A DNA stretch of 64,000 nt, from the NCBI GenBank assembly GCA_030015575.1, contig JASDDO010000016.1, positions 176,574,815-176,638,814 on the forward strand, in the 5' to 3' direction. This document shows, one piece after another, positions 12,173 through 23,571 of the stretch; position 1 is the stretch's first letter, and each line of letters opens with the position of its first letter. A model generated the notes under the pieces. It did not search any database and was not told the DNA's origin. It was given only the letters and a program-made list of their open reading frames with translations. The position numbers were made by a program, and so were the translations under genes. This DNA is from Agapanthus africanus. Lineage: Eukaryota; Streptophyta; Magnoliopsida; Asparagales; Amaryllidaceae.

Positions 12173-12353
12173 CAAGCTAGAGCATTAGGCGATGCGTAGG
12201 CGAAATTAAACGTCCGATCGAACCGCAAAACATCAATTTTGACAGCTCTCTGGAAATTTTTTGAAAATTGGATTTTTCCAAATTTAAAGGTCCTAAAAAA
12301 ATCAGCAGGCAAAACTAAGAATTACCATGAAAAAATTTTTGAACGATCTCTTT

Positions 12354-12399
12354 AAAGCGCGGCGGAAGGGCGGCCAAAACATGGTTTTGGCGGCGCTTT
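12354..12399 (+). other. GC-rich leader hairpin, element B
   Basis: The outer arms are AAAGCGC (12354-12360) and GCGCTTT (12393-12399). The inner arms are CCAAAAC (12374-12380) and GTTTTGG (12384-12390). It lies about 195 nt after the primer site, as in A2, but with unrelated arm sequences. Confidence 0.6.
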
Positions 12400-13066
12400 A
12401 GCGGCCGTACTGTAGCATCATGAGAAAATTTTTTTTGCAAAAGACCTGATTTAATTAGTACATGCCTCTGGAATATTTAAAAACATACTCAACTGTTGAG
12501 TTTTCTGGAGATAAATTGAATTTGGTGATTCGATTGGAAAGGTTTAATTTCGTTCAGATTTTCAGATTTTTAGAACTTGTTAAAATGTTTGAACGAATAT
12601 TACAAACACAGTTTTTCCCGTATTGGAAAAATTCCAAGTGTTGGATTTTTCCCTAGTTCAAAACCTTCGAAAAACATGCAAGCTCATCTATGGACACTCT
12701 AGAAGAACATAACCTTAACTCGATTATGTGACCGTCAAAACTGTCACTGAACCTTAGGGTTTGTGGTAGTTTAGCGTTGCCACATGTGAGGCGTTGGTTT
12801 GACCCTTCTACGGTTGGTCCATAAAGGGCTGTGGCATGTTCTAGAAATTTTGAACTTGGCTCAAGTGTTGTGCGGTTTGGGAAATCCTGGGTGTTTGTTT
12901 ATTCGATCGAAAAGTTTAACATTATCTATTTATCTGAAATGTGATACAATATGTGGAATTCATATAGTTAGGCATGAAATACGAAGTATGTGATATTTCG
13001 AATTTATGATGTCTAAGGTGATTGTGGATTCCAAATGTTGTAGTTTTTCATTTTATTTTCTGTGAC

Positions 13067-13144
13067 CGTAAGTGTAGTATGTGGTGTATCACCGTTTTCG
13101 TTGCTATACGTCAACGACAATCGGGATACGCATACTTACTTACG
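13067..13144 (+). other. Leader hairpin with CTATACGT loop, element B
   Basis: TCGTTG (13098-13103) pairs with CAACGA (13112-13117) around CTATACGT (13104-13111). The outer arms are cgtaagtgtagtatg (13067-13081) and catacttacttacg (13131-13144). It is nearly identical to A2. Confidence 0.65.
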
Positions 13145-13979
13145 TTGATGATATGAGATATTATGTGTTGCTGAGATATGATGAGCAGGATTGTCGTGAC
13201 TGAATAGCCGGGGGTTTTTATGTGAGATGAGAGTTTTATTTTTCATTCATGTAAAATCAATTGTATATTATTTACTTTTCCGCATTAGGATAGACCCAAG
13301 GAGGGGAGCTCAAGTGACCGGGTTCTAGGGTTCAGTGGGAGGCCATCTCGAGGAGTCGAGATCGGGTCTCCTAAACTCTAGAATTGGCGGGATCACTTGC
13401 CGCTCTCGTAGGGGTCTAAGGGTGTGGGATTGGCTATTCATCACGACCATGGAATCCGTATTTTCTATTGTTGGCTCGATACAAAATACGGACATCCTAG
13501 ATATCCTTTTATATGCTTCTGCTGTTGATATTCTGTAATGTGATTACTTAGTATCTGAGACGAATGGATTATTATTATATATATGATATATAATAAACGT
13601 TGCTTATATTTTACACCCGCGCTAGTCCCGCCCCGCTATGCCGTTAGTTAAGTAACCTAACGGTGCATAACGGGACACTGTGGCGAATGCGGATGGTATA
13701 AGTATACGTTCTATTCTGTGATGGCTTAGGAACTTAAATGATGGGATCACATTAATGAGATTAATGTAAAGAAAAGAAACCTAATGATGTTGTAGAATCG
13801 GATTTGAAACAAACTCGGCTTTTTATGAAAAATGCAAGTTTCAAAAGGATGCGGAGCTTAAGCCACTCCTTTTCTTAACCGTTTGATTCTACAACGAGAT
13901 CAAGTTCAAAGCGTTAAAGGTTTTCTTAAAAACCATCCGCAACCCTCCGTCATTTTAGGAAGTAGAGTACCTAGTATTC

Positions 13980-14188
13980 GTGCTGCGTATGTTGATTATA
14001 GTCAAGGCGTAGTGTACGGTAGCTAAGTGATGTCTTCCTACAAAGCATATGATGCGATTAGTTAGGACATTCATGTGATTATGTTGATCATAGTCAAGGG
14101 TCATATGGGTGGGTCTAGTTAATCACGAAATGACGGGTAGAATTTGACTAGTACTTATGATATGTTGACCATAGCCAAGGTCATAAGT
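13980..14188 (+). other. Three-hairpin leader array, element B
   Basis: All three loops are 20 nt, of the form tatgttgaNNatagYcaagg. Stem 1 is CTGCG (13983-13987) with CGTAG (14008-14012). Stem 2 is CATGTGAT (14072-14079) with GTCATATG (14100-14107). Stem 3 is ACTTATGA (14153-14160) with TCATAAGT (14181-14188), perfect over 8 bp. Stems 1 and 2 include G-U pairs. The array ends about 270 nt before the gag start. Confidence 0.78.
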
Positions 14189-14459
14189 GACTAGGGGTAA
14201 AAACCATATCGGGAATTTCAAGAGTTGAAATTTGCAATGAGATTGCATACCATCTATATGATAGTTGGATCTCGATCTCACTGTAAGTAAGTGTTACTTC
14301 CAGGAAAACTTTCCTGGCTAGTTTTCTTTTCAGGTTTTGAAAGAAAATTTGATTAAAAGCAGTGGGAGACATTGATTAGATAAAATAATAACCAATCTAA
14401 TTCTTTGAAAGCGCAATTCGCTAAGTGTATCTTTTTCTCTCTCCGAATGACAATTACAG

Positions 14460-17400
14460 ATGTCAGGACTTAAGCTTCTACTTGAGAAAAATAAACTGAC
14501 AGGACCAAATTATAAAGAATGGTTGAGGAACTTGAACATTGCACTCTCATATGATAAGGTATCATATGTTCTCAATACTGAAGCCCCACCCGTCCCAGGA
14601 CCTGAATCATCTGTCGCGGATAGGGAGATCCGTAAAACTTGGGAAATTGACTGCAACACGGCCAAGTGCCTCGCGCTCGCTTCTATGGACAATGTCCATC
14701 AGAAGCAACACGAGAATATGGATGTCCAATCCATCTTTCTTCATACAAAGGAGTTGTATGAAGAGCAAACTCGTACCTTGAGATACGAGGCATCTAGAAA
14801 GCTGTTTCAGATGCGAATGGCCGCTGGTACATCAGTTGGAGACCATGTTTTGAAAATGATTGGTCTTATTGAAGAACTTGAGGGTCTGGGATGGACCATG
14901 GATAATGAGCAATATACGGATATTGTTCTTCAGTCTCTCCCCCCTGCCTTTGCTCCGTTCATAGTAAATTTCAATATGAATGGTTTGGAGAAATCATTGC
15001 CTGAACTTCTCAATATGTTGAGGAGTGCAGAGAACACATTGAAAACGGCAAGGACTCCCGCTCTGGTTGCTGGGCCATCTTCCTCTTCATTCCCAAAAGC
15101 TAAGGCCAAGGGAAAGAAGAAGAAGAAGTCCATCAAACAGAAAGGTGGAGTTAGAAAGGCGAAGGGGAAAGACAAAGTGGGGGCTATGGGAAGTGGAAAA
15201 GGAGAATGTTTTTACTGTAAAAAGTCAGGACATTGGAAACGCAACTGTGCTGAATATCTTGCTGATCTCAAGAAGAAGAAGCATGCTGATGCTTCCACTT
15301 CAGGTGTGTTTGTAATTGAAAACTGTTTTTCTTTAAACTCTGCATCCTGGGTATTGGATACCGGTTCTGGTTCTCACATCTGCAATTGTATGCAGGGATT
15401 GAGAAATAGTAGAGTTTTAAAAGTTGGAGATCATACTCTGCGGGTTGGAAATGGTTCCAATATACATGCTGTATCCGTGGGAGAGTATCATCTAGGGTTG
15501 CCTTCAGGAAGTATTTTGGTTTTGAACCCGTGTTATTTTGTACCAAGTATGCTGTGTAACATTATATCCGTTTCTTTGTTAGACAATGAAGGATATCATT
15601 TTATGTTGCAAAATAATGTTATGAACATTAACCTGAATCAAGAGTTGATTGGGTTTGGTACATTAAATAACGGTATTTACATCCAGAACCAACACACAGT
15701 TTTCAATATACAACATACTAGTAAAAGAAAGTTTTCAGATATAAATGAAGCTTTTCTTTGGCATTGTAGACTTGGTCATATTAACGAAACAAGACTAAAC
15801 AAGCTACACAAAGATGGATATTTGAATCCGTTTGAATATAAATCTTATGCGACTTGCCAGTCTTGTATCAAAGGTAAAATGACCAAAACTCCGTTTAGTG
15901 GACACGGAGAGAGAGCTGGTGAACTCTTAAGCCTCATACATAGTGATGTATGCGGACCAATGTCTACACTTGCAAGAGGTGGTTTTTCATACTTCATCAC
16001 TTTTACTGATGATTTCTCAAGATTCGGACACGTGTTTTTGATAAAGCACAAATCTGAAGCTTTTGAGAAATTCAAGGAGTATAAACTTGAAGTAGAGAAG
16101 CAAACAGGCTTGAGCATCAAGAAACTTCGATCGGATCGAGGTGGAGAGTATTTAAGTACAGAGTTTCTAGACTTCTTAAAAGAGAATGGGATTCTCTCTC
16201 AGCTCACTCCTCCTTACACACCGCAGCACAATGGTGTGTCAGAACGGAGGAATCGTACCCTATTGGATATGGTACGATCCATGATGTGTGATGCTGAGTT
16301 ACCGCTTTCCTTTTGGGGACATGCATTGGAGACAGCAATGTATCTATTGAACAGGGTGCCAACCAAGACCGTGTCTACCACTCCATATGAGATGTGGAAT
16401 GGAAAGAGACCATCTCTTAAAAGGTTTAAGATTTGGGGTTGTCCGGCTTTTGTTAAAAAGCAGAATCCAGACAAACTCGAGACACGATCGGTCATGTGTA
16501 AATTTGTGGGGTATCCAAAACATTCGTATGGATATCTATTCTACCACAAAGAGGAACAAAAGGTGTTTGTTGCTCAGCATGCCACATTTTTGGAAAATGA
16601 GTTCTTTACGGAAAGTACTAATGGCAATGTGGTAGAACTAGAAGAGGTTCTAGAGACACAAATTACTCAGGAGGAATTGGTTGAAACTGATGTTGCAGTA
16701 GAACTTCAAGAACCTCAGCCGCTCAGGAGGTCTAGTAGAACTTCTCACCCACCAGAGAGATATTATGGGTTTCTCATAGATGGTGATAGAGAAGATTGCA
16801 TCATGGATGATGATGACCCTACTAGTTTTCAGCAAGCTATCACGAGTGGTGACTCAGTGAAATGGCTGGAAGCAATGAGATCTGAAATGGAGTCAATGTA
16901 CACCAACAAAGTATGGACTTTGGACGTTGCGCCTCCTGGGATAAAACCCGTTGGGTGCAAATGGATCTTTAAGAGAAAGATTGGTGTAGATGGACAGGTG
17001 GAGACCTATAAAGCAAGGCTTGTAGCGAAAGGTTTTCGTCAAAGACCAGGCTTGGACTATGATGAAACTTTCTCTCCGGTAGCAATGCTTAAATCCATTA
17101 GGATCCTACTTGCTATTGCTGCTCACTATGATTATGAAATATGGCAGATGGACGTGAAAACTGCATTTCTAAATGGTGATTTAGAAGAATGCGTTTTTAT
17201 GGATCAGCCAGAGGGCTTCATTGATAGTGGGAGCAGCGGGAAAGCATGTAGATTGCTTAAATCCATCTATGGATTAAAGCAGGCCTCAAGGAGCTGGAAC
17301 ATCTGCTTTGATGATACAATCAAAGAGTTTGATTTTGTCAGAAATGAAGATGAACCATGTATTTATAAGAAGATTGTAGGGAGTACTGTCACATTCCTCG

Positions 17401-18392
17401 TATTGTACGTAGATGACATTCTCCTGATAGGAAATGATGTTCATATGCTACAATCGGTCAAACTATTCTTATCACAAAGGTTCTCCATGAAGGACCTGGG
17501 TGATGCCTCGCGCATTTTGGGCATTAGGATCTATAGAGATAGATCCAAGAGGTTATTGGGACTGTCCCAATCAAAGTACATAGACACCATTCTAAAGAGG
17601 TTTAGTATGGAAGATTCCAAGCGTGGTGCCTTGCCTGCTAGTCATGGAATCACTCTCTCTAAGGACTTCTGTCCGAAGACTGATGAAGAGAGAGCTCGCA
17701 TGAGCGTTATACCCTACGCTTCAGCCGTGGGATCTATAATGTATGCTATGTTGTGTACTCGCCCTGATGTAGCTTATGCACTGGCTGTAGTAAGCAGGTA
17801 TCAATCCAACCCAGGGGAGAAACATTGGATAGCAGTGAAGAACATTCTTAAGTACTTGCGAAGGACTAAAGAATTGTTCTTGGTGTATGGTAATGGCGAT
17901 CTCCAGATGGAGGCCTTTACCGATTCAAGCTTCCAAAGTGACAAGGATGACAGTAAATCAATCTCAGGGTTTGTATTTACCCTAAATGGAGGAGCGGTTA
18001 GTTGGAAGAGTTCCAAACAGGACACCGTTGCAGACTCCACGATGGAAGCTGAGTATATTGCTGCAAGTGATGCTGCTAAGGAAGCCGTCTGGATGAAGAA
18101 GTTCATTGCGGAACTAGGAGTAGTTCCAACCATTGTTGATCTAATACCATTATATTGCGATAATAATGGAGCTATAGCATTAGCTAAAGAACCAAGGTCC
18201 CATCAGAAATCTAGACACATCCTAAGGAGATATCATCTGATCCGGGAGATAGTGGATCGCCAGGAGATCGAGATTCGGAGAGTAGATACAAAGGATAACA
18301 CAGCGGATCCATTCACCAAGGCACTTCCACAGCCGCAGCATGAGCGACTGTTTGAAATGTTGGGTATGAGATACGCCAACAACTGGCCTTAG
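14460..18392 (+). CDS. Copia gag-pol polyprotein, element B
   Basis: This is a single 1310-codon frame, the length expected for a complete copia polyprotein. Residues 1-240 are gag, beginning MSGLKLLLEKNKLTGPNYKE. A lysine-rich stretch precedes a CCHC knuckle, CFYCKKSGHWKRNC, at 250-263. The aspartic protease has its active site DTGSG from residue 300. Integrase has an HHCC finger (H435, H440, C466, C469) and the catalytic triad D496, D559, E595; the last two are exactly 35 residues apart, the textbook D-35-E spacing. Reverse transcriptase carries YVDD at 983-986. RNase H follows, with TDSSFQSDKDDSKS and [20 protein letters not shown]. The chosen ATG gives the same start as C2 and M1 (M[ST]GLKLLL). 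All hallmark residues are present, so it could be functional; expression is unknown. Confidence 0.96.
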   Translation: MSGLKLLLEKNKLTGPNYKEWLRNLNIALSYDKVSYVLNTEAPPVPGPESSVADREIRKTWEIDCNTAKCLALASMDNVHQKQHENMDVQSIFLHTKELYEEQTRTLRYEASRKLFQMRMAAGTSVGDHVLKMIGLIEELEGLGWTMDNEQYTDIVLQSLPPAFAPFIVNFNMNGLEKSLPELLNMLRSAENTLKTARTPALVAGPSSSSFPKAKAKGKKKKKSIKQKGGVRKAKGKDKVGAMGSGKGECFYCKKSGHWKRNCAEYLADLKKKKHADASTSGVFVIENCFSLNSASWVLDTGSGSHICNCMQGLRNSRVLKVGDHTLRVGNGSNIHAVSVGEYHLGLPSGSILVLNPCYFVPSMLCNIISVSLLDNEGYHFMLQNNVMNINLNQELIGFGTLNNGIYIQNQHTVFNIQHTSKRKFSDINEAFLWHCRLGHINETRLNKLHKDGYLNPFEYKSYATCQSCIKGKMTKTPFSGHGERAGELLSLIHSDVCGPMSTLARGGFSYFITFTDDFSRFGHVFLIKHKSEAFEKFKEYKLEVEKQTGLSIKKLRSDRGGEYLSTEFLDFLKENGILSQLTPPYTPQHNGVSERRNRTLLDMVRSMMCDAELPLSFWGHALETAMYLLNRVPTKTVSTTPYEMWNGKRPSLKRFKIWGCPAFVKKQNPDKLETRSVMCKFVGYPKHSYGYLFYHKEEQKVFVAQHATFLENEFFTESTNGNVVELEEVLETQITQEELVETDVAVELQEPQPLRRSSRTSHPPERYYGFLIDGDREDCIMDDDDPTSFQQAITSGDSVKWLEAMRSEMESMYTNKVWTLDVAPPGIKPVGCKWIFKRKIGVDGQVETYKARLVAKGFRQRPGLDYDETFSPVAMLKSIRILLAIAAHYDYEIWQMDVKTAFLNGDLEECVFMDQPEGFIDSGSSGKACRLLKSIYGLKQASRSWNICFDDTIKEFDFVRNEDEPCIYKKIVGSTVTFLVLYVDDILLIGNDVHMLQSVKLFLSQRFSMKDLGDASRILGIRIYRDRSKRLLGLSQSKYIDTILKRFSMEDSKRGALPASHGITLSKDFCPKTDEERARMSVIPYASAVGSIMYAMLCTRPDVAYALAVVSRYQSNPGEKHWIAVKNILKYLRRTKELFLVYGNGDLQMEAFTDSSFQSDKDDSKSISGFVFTLNGGAVSWKSSKQDTVADSTMEAEYIAASDAAKEAVWMKKFIAELGVVPTIVDLIPLYCDNNGAIALAKEPRSHQKSRHILRRYHLIREIVDRQEIEIRRVDTKDNTADPFTKALPQPQHERLFEMLGMRYANNWP

Positions 18393-18406
18393 TGCAAGTG
18401 GGAGAT
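18393..18406 (+). other. Polypurine tract of element B
   Basis: The tract tgcaagtgggagat follows the stop codon and ends at the LTR. The same tract occurs in A (9319-9332) and, reversed, at X and Y. Confidence 0.85.
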
Positions 18407-20487
18407 TGTTAGTAATATGTATGCCCTAAAGGCCATTATATAGATAGTGGAAACTTGGACATATTATCTATGGAGATAGATGAATTTCTTGCTCAAAATG
18501 ATAGTACGCTATCTGGTTTACTTTATCTGTACATGTAGATTTAATCATTTACACATGTTGATAAAGCCCAAAGGATATATGCTTGACTACTGTGATTATG
18601 ATGCAGATCATAATAGTGGGGCACATGTAGTCTATAAGCATATCCTTGAACTGTTCCTAGTCGAGGGTGTATCGAGACAGGGCATCGATATTCCAGAGTA
18701 GACTAGCGTATACTATTCTTGTCCCATATGATGAGCGATGGATGATCTCATATCCATCTGGTGAGGAGACACCAAAGATTGTATGCGGGTGCTCAGTGGA
18801 GACTGGGTACACTGAACGGACTCACAGAGAACTCCTATGTGGTATTATATCTATCGTCGGATAGCAGTTCTCAGGAACACTGGTACAGGTTAGTCTGTAG
18901 ACCCGAGATCGTCATAGAGTCTTGTGTGTCCTCCCACTATACTTTGATCTCCACCCTACCACGGCTCTACTGAGTCATGCAAACAGGTGGTCTTTGGGTA
19001 CAGTCCCGAGGCACATGGAGGCAATGAGCGATAGGAGGGGTTTCGTCTCTCCCGGTATTGGGGGTTGATGTTGTGCTATGCTCGATTGGCTATAGCATGA
19101 AGTCCCTGGCCAGGGCTGCTGAGATATACTGATAAAAGTTATCAGTAGTTTCTCGATCTGTTATGAGCCATACACCAACATGACTTATTGAGTTACTGGG
19201 GTCGACGATACCATCCCTAGACTCGATATGCAGCATATCTGACGAAGAGACCGGACTGTACGGTAAGTGTTGCCAGTTGGCTCGACGGGAGTTTTTACAG
19301 CTTCGCTGGTTTTCTTCTGATCGTTTCAATACCCGGGTGGCCGTTATGTTTAGCTGACCTCTTGCGGCTTGTGGATGTTTGATATGATCATCATCTACTG
19401 CTGGCGTATTGACGAGTCTTAGAGTCCCACAATGAAGTTTCCTGGCTCAGGCAAAACGATGTGGTATGCATATGAGACATGCGCGGGACCCGATTAAATA
19501 CGGTTATGTGATAACGTATATTTATCGGGTATTTTCTATTTGACGGATCGTATGAGATATGACCGGTTTGGTAAATCAAGTGTTGATTTAACTAATTACA
19601 TTTAGATAAATTCTTTAAGTAAATCCTTTTATATGCATGCATGTATGCACATGATGATGTGCATGGGCACATACATGCATACATAGTATCATGGTTGATG
19701 ATACAAGAATGATGGCAATATAAGACTTATATTGAAGCTTTTAATTTGTATTTATCATTTTAAGTTAATATAAAGAATATCCACTAATTCTCCTTTATTA
19801 TTTAGTGGGTAAACTTTAATTAACTTAATGAAAAGAATTTCCACCCATGCTTAATTCTTTAGGAAAAGAATTTCCACTCATAATTATGGTGGTAATGGAA
19901 TAATGGTGATTATTCCTTTCTTAACACTATAAATAGCTTCATATGTGATATGAAACAAGAAGCACACAACAAGGAAAAAAATTGAGTGCAAGGGTGTGAA
20001 AAATACAAGTTATCATATGTGATATGAAAGAAAGCTCAAGCCACCATTATCTTCTTCTTCCTCTCTAGATTTCTCTCTTGAGTGAAGATTGACAAAAGAA
20101 AGGATTTTAATTGAAGAACATAAACCACATCATCATACTACACACCTCTAGCCGATTTGTGTAGGGTGTTTACTCTACTTCGTTTGCGAAACAAGTAAGG
20201 TAAGGAGCTTTGGGCAAAGGGACTTCGGGTGGATCATCGTGGACAAGGAAGGCTACCATCGATCCGTTCCAAACTCTCATAGTGCCAAGGAGTCACCGAG
20301 GGAGATCTACAAAGGTTGTAATCTTTCCTCTTAGTGATAGTTTTACAATTGCATGTGATGTTTAGTTGTATAATCCCTAAAACTTCTAGTTTCGATTCTT
20401 GTCGGGTTTACTTAACACCTCTAAATTTTTGATTATGGCATGTGTGATGCTAACGAACTCTTGACGAGGTGCTAGGCAAGCCCTACA
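18407..20487 (+). repeat. 3' LTR of element B (2081 bp)
   Basis: Same length and ends as the 5' LTR, with about 13 differences counted by eye. GCTGG follows at 20488-20492, then the A LTR resumes with taagtgttaccag. Confidence 0.96.
19928..19936 (+). promoter_or_regulatory. TATA box copy in the B 3' LTR
   Basis: The sequence tataaatag lies at the same offset as in the 5' LTR. In principle it could start transcription outward into the A LTR. Confidence 0.55.
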
Positions 20488-20492
20488 GCTGG
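20488..20492 (+). repeat. Target-site duplication of element B, right copy
   Basis: GCTGG, matching 10074-10078. Confidence 0.95.
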
Positions 20493-21852
20493 TAAGTGTT
20501 ACCAGAAGTTTCTCGACCCGTTATGAGCCTCATATCGGCACGACTTATCGGTTATTGGGGTCTGACGTTTACCACCCCTAGACTTGATATGCGACATATC
20601 AGACGAGGAGACCGGACGGTACGTGAAGTGTTGCCGGTTGGCTCGACGGGAGTTGTAGCAGGTTCGCTTGTTCTCTTCTGATCGCTCAATACCCGGGTGA
20701 CCGTTACGTTTAGCTGACCGCTTGCGGCTTGGGGGTGCTTGATATGATCATCACCCACTGCCGGCGTATTGACGAGTCTTAGAGTCCCACAATGGAGTTA
20801 CCTAGTCCAGGCGAAATGTTGTGGTGCGCGTATGCGATATGCGCATGGACCCGATTAAAATACGCGTATAGGATACCGTATATTGATCGGGCGGCTTGCT
20901 TTTGGTTAGGGTCGTATGTGATATGGCCGGATTGATAAATCAAGTGTTGATTTATCATTTAACCATTAGATTCTCACTAGAAATCCTTTCTTGTTTCTTT
21001 GGATGTATGGATGCATGTATGCATTCCTTATTGTTTCATGCACATATGGATGTGCATGCACACATACATTCATACATCAACTATCATGGTTGATTATACA
21101 TAGAAAATGGTGGATATATAAGACTCACACCATGGTTTATATTATGGATATTTATTTCTATTTTTTGCAAAATCAAAAGAAAAGAGAAAAAGGTGAATGA
21201 TTGGTTATCTTCTACACTCTTCTCTTGACCTAACCATTTTCACCTACCTTTTAACCATGATTTATCTTCCTCTTCTCTTTTAACTAAGATGAAATAAATA
21301 TCCATATCTTTTAACCATGGTTTGAAATGAGAAAGGAAAATATATATACTTATGTTTTTCTTTTTCTCTTGTGAATTATTATTCTCTTCTTCATAATATC
21401 CATCATCTTCTTCAACCTTGAGCTTATGCTTTCTTTAATTTTCAAGTGAGCAAAATATTCATCAAAATTGGATTTTGAAGTGAGAAAGAGAACCACAACA
21501 CCATTCTACACAAGTCTAGCCCACTTGTTTAGAGTGTTAGCTTGATTTCGTTCACTTGATCGGATAAAGTTGCAAGCTTGGACAAAGCGGACTCCGGGTG
21601 GATCATCGGTGACATCGAGGAGTTCAAGCGGAGCTTTTTCAAACCCTAAGTAGCCGAGGAGTCTAGCGTAGGGAGATACAAAGGTTGTACTCTCTAAACC
21701 CTAGCTTTCTTTTCATATGTTGATGTGAAAATTTTAGAAACCCTAATTTTCTAGGCACAATCCGATGATAGTTTACTTAGCACCATAAAAACTTAACCTT
21801 TGGTTCATGTGATGCTTCCAAACCCTTCATGAGGTGCTAGGTAAACCTTTCA
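20493..21852 (+). repeat. 3' LTR of A2, right part
   Basis: It continues the LTR interrupted at 10078 and ends with acctttca, like 3329. With the left part it totals 2106 bp, against 2099 bp for the intact LTR. The next bases (catac) begin a different, antisense element. Confidence 0.94.
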
Positions 21853-22373
21853 CATACATATCACTAATAATCTCCCACCTGCACTAAGGCCAGTTGTTGT
21901 AGTATCTCATACCCAACATCCCAGAAAGTCTCTCGATTAGCATCTGGGGGAGGGCCTTGATGAGTGGATCCGCTGTATTATCCTCAATGTCAAATCTCCT
22001 TACCTCGATCTCCCGGAGATCTACTATCTCCCTTATCAGGTGATACCGCCTAAGAATATGTCTGGATCGCTGATGGGACCGAAGTTCCTTAGCCAAAGCC
22101 ACATCTCCATTGTTATCACAATACAAAGGTATTGGATGCTCAATGGTAGGAACCACACCAAGTTCATCTCATGAACTTCTTCATCCAGACAGCCTCTATG
22201 GCAGGATCGTTGGTAGCGATGTATTCAGCCTCCATCAACGAGTCTACTACGTTTTATAGCTTGGAAATCTTCCAACATACCGTCCCACCACTGAGGGTGA
22301 AGACAAAACCCGAGACCGACTTACTGTCGTCCTTATTACTCTGGAAGCTCGAATCGGTAAAGGACTTCACATG
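21853..22373 (-). mobile_element. Antisense copia stub: LTR tip, polypurine tract and RNase H end
   Basis: Read on the minus strand, the stub holds part of RNase H ending in GMLGMRYYNNWP (stop near 21885), then a polypurine tract (gcaggtgggagat) and the first bases of an LTR resembling tattagtgatatgtatg. Array A inserted just inside that LTR. At the other side the stub is cut by a Ty3-type LTR at 22374. It is a broken fossil, with about one or two breaks in the short piece left. Confidence 0.82.
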
Positions 22374-23571
22374 GTGTCACGACCCGGAAAAGGCACGCGA
22401 CTGGCCCTTGAATCATGTGAAGTCTATAGGACCCTACCTAATTCAAGTAAGCCAAAAGCTAGAAATCTAAACCTTTTAGGTAAAATACTGGAGGTGAAGT
22501 TTTGAAATAACGGTATATTGAAAACAAGTTTTTTCTTTAAAAGACAAGTATTAGTATACGAAAACACAATATTTGGTAGCTATGTTGAAAACATGTTTCG
22601 TCATTGAAAATTTCGGCAGCACCACCTTTGTATATTTAAACCCGAAAACAAATACAAGCAATATGATAAAAGGCATCCCCAAGCGGGAGCTAGCTTTTCG
22701 CCAATTGGCGGAAACAACCACGCAAGTAATGCATATATACAACGCCGAAGGTGAGTATCAAAACTCGGCAATAAAGTAAAGAGAACTAAGCATCATCAGG
22801 AAAACCAGAAATAATAATTAGCACACAAGCGCGACTCTAAGGTCGAAAAAAATGTACAACTGTGGTTTTCTAACTCTACTAAATATACAAGTCTGGTTGA
22901 TGGAGCTTTAACTAGATACAAAAAAATAAATATACAAGTATAAGATGGCGGTCACGATTCAATGTGTCCCACCTATCCAGCAATCACCCGGGAGAAAGTG
23001 AAATGCCAGCAAGCCGCTACGGAACCTGTACGGTTAAACCTGCAAGAAACTGTGGCACAACGGGAGTGAGTTACCAACTTGTGAGTAGAAAACATCACCG
23101 AGAAGAAACCGAATGTATGACGATCTCCTAGGTCATACAATACAGTACAATAATAATAGTAGCACGATAACATCGAGTAACGGTAAAAGTTATAATATAG
23201 ACATATGTGTAAGGTCAGGTACTCGTATCCGTGTCATAAAATAACTACATGTCACATGTATGATGTATGAACGCATCACTAAATGAGCGTGTCCAGCAGT
23301 GACACAGAAAAATCAGGATAAACCCGAGTGCCAAGTGTTCAGTCGAAAATATTGTACTTTTAACATGACAATTTCCTTACTTTTCATAATCATCTAAAAG
23401 TGTTTGTTATAAATATAACACATATTAGAAGTTTATCTACAAAATACCATTTACCATGTGTTTATATATTACAATCAACATTATGAAGGAAAACATGCTT
23501 AATATTTTGATACGCTTATCATATCAAATTGTAACTCAAATATAACTAACATTGTTCATTGAAGATATTCT
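22374..23571 (-). repeat. Ty3/gypsy-type LTR fragment, antisense
   Basis: It begins tgtcacgacccgg, the reverse complement of the LTR end seen at 32084-32095. Diverged but collinear similarity to the U5 side of the 28025-32095 LTR continues to about 23135, for example aattcaagtaagcc and the stretch around 23050-23105. Beyond that similarity fades. The right limit is set by the next element and is approximate. No internal region is attached, so it is a fragment or solo LTR of an older relative of the Tekay-like element. Confidence 0.68.

Larger units (their letters stand above)
10079..20487 (+). mobile_element. Element B: whole Ty1/copia retrotransposon nested in the A LTR
   Basis: This 10,409-bp element has every expected part: two 2081-bp LTRs with TG...CA ends, a tRNA-Met primer site, a 2.3-kb leader, one uninterrupted gag-pol frame, a polypurine tract and a GCTGG target duplication. 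By eye the LTRs differ at about 13 positions (0.6%). At the rate often used for grass LTRs (1.3e-8 per site per year) that is about a quarter of a million years; the true host rate is unknown. It looks whole, and I see no break. Its lineage within copia is not assigned; long LTRs and the DTGSGSHIC protease are its marks. Confidence 0.96.

Noticed and set aside
22573-22779. Small open frame in the antisense Ty3-type LTR fragment
   Set aside because: Short, no motif, within LTR sequence on the non-transcribed strand.
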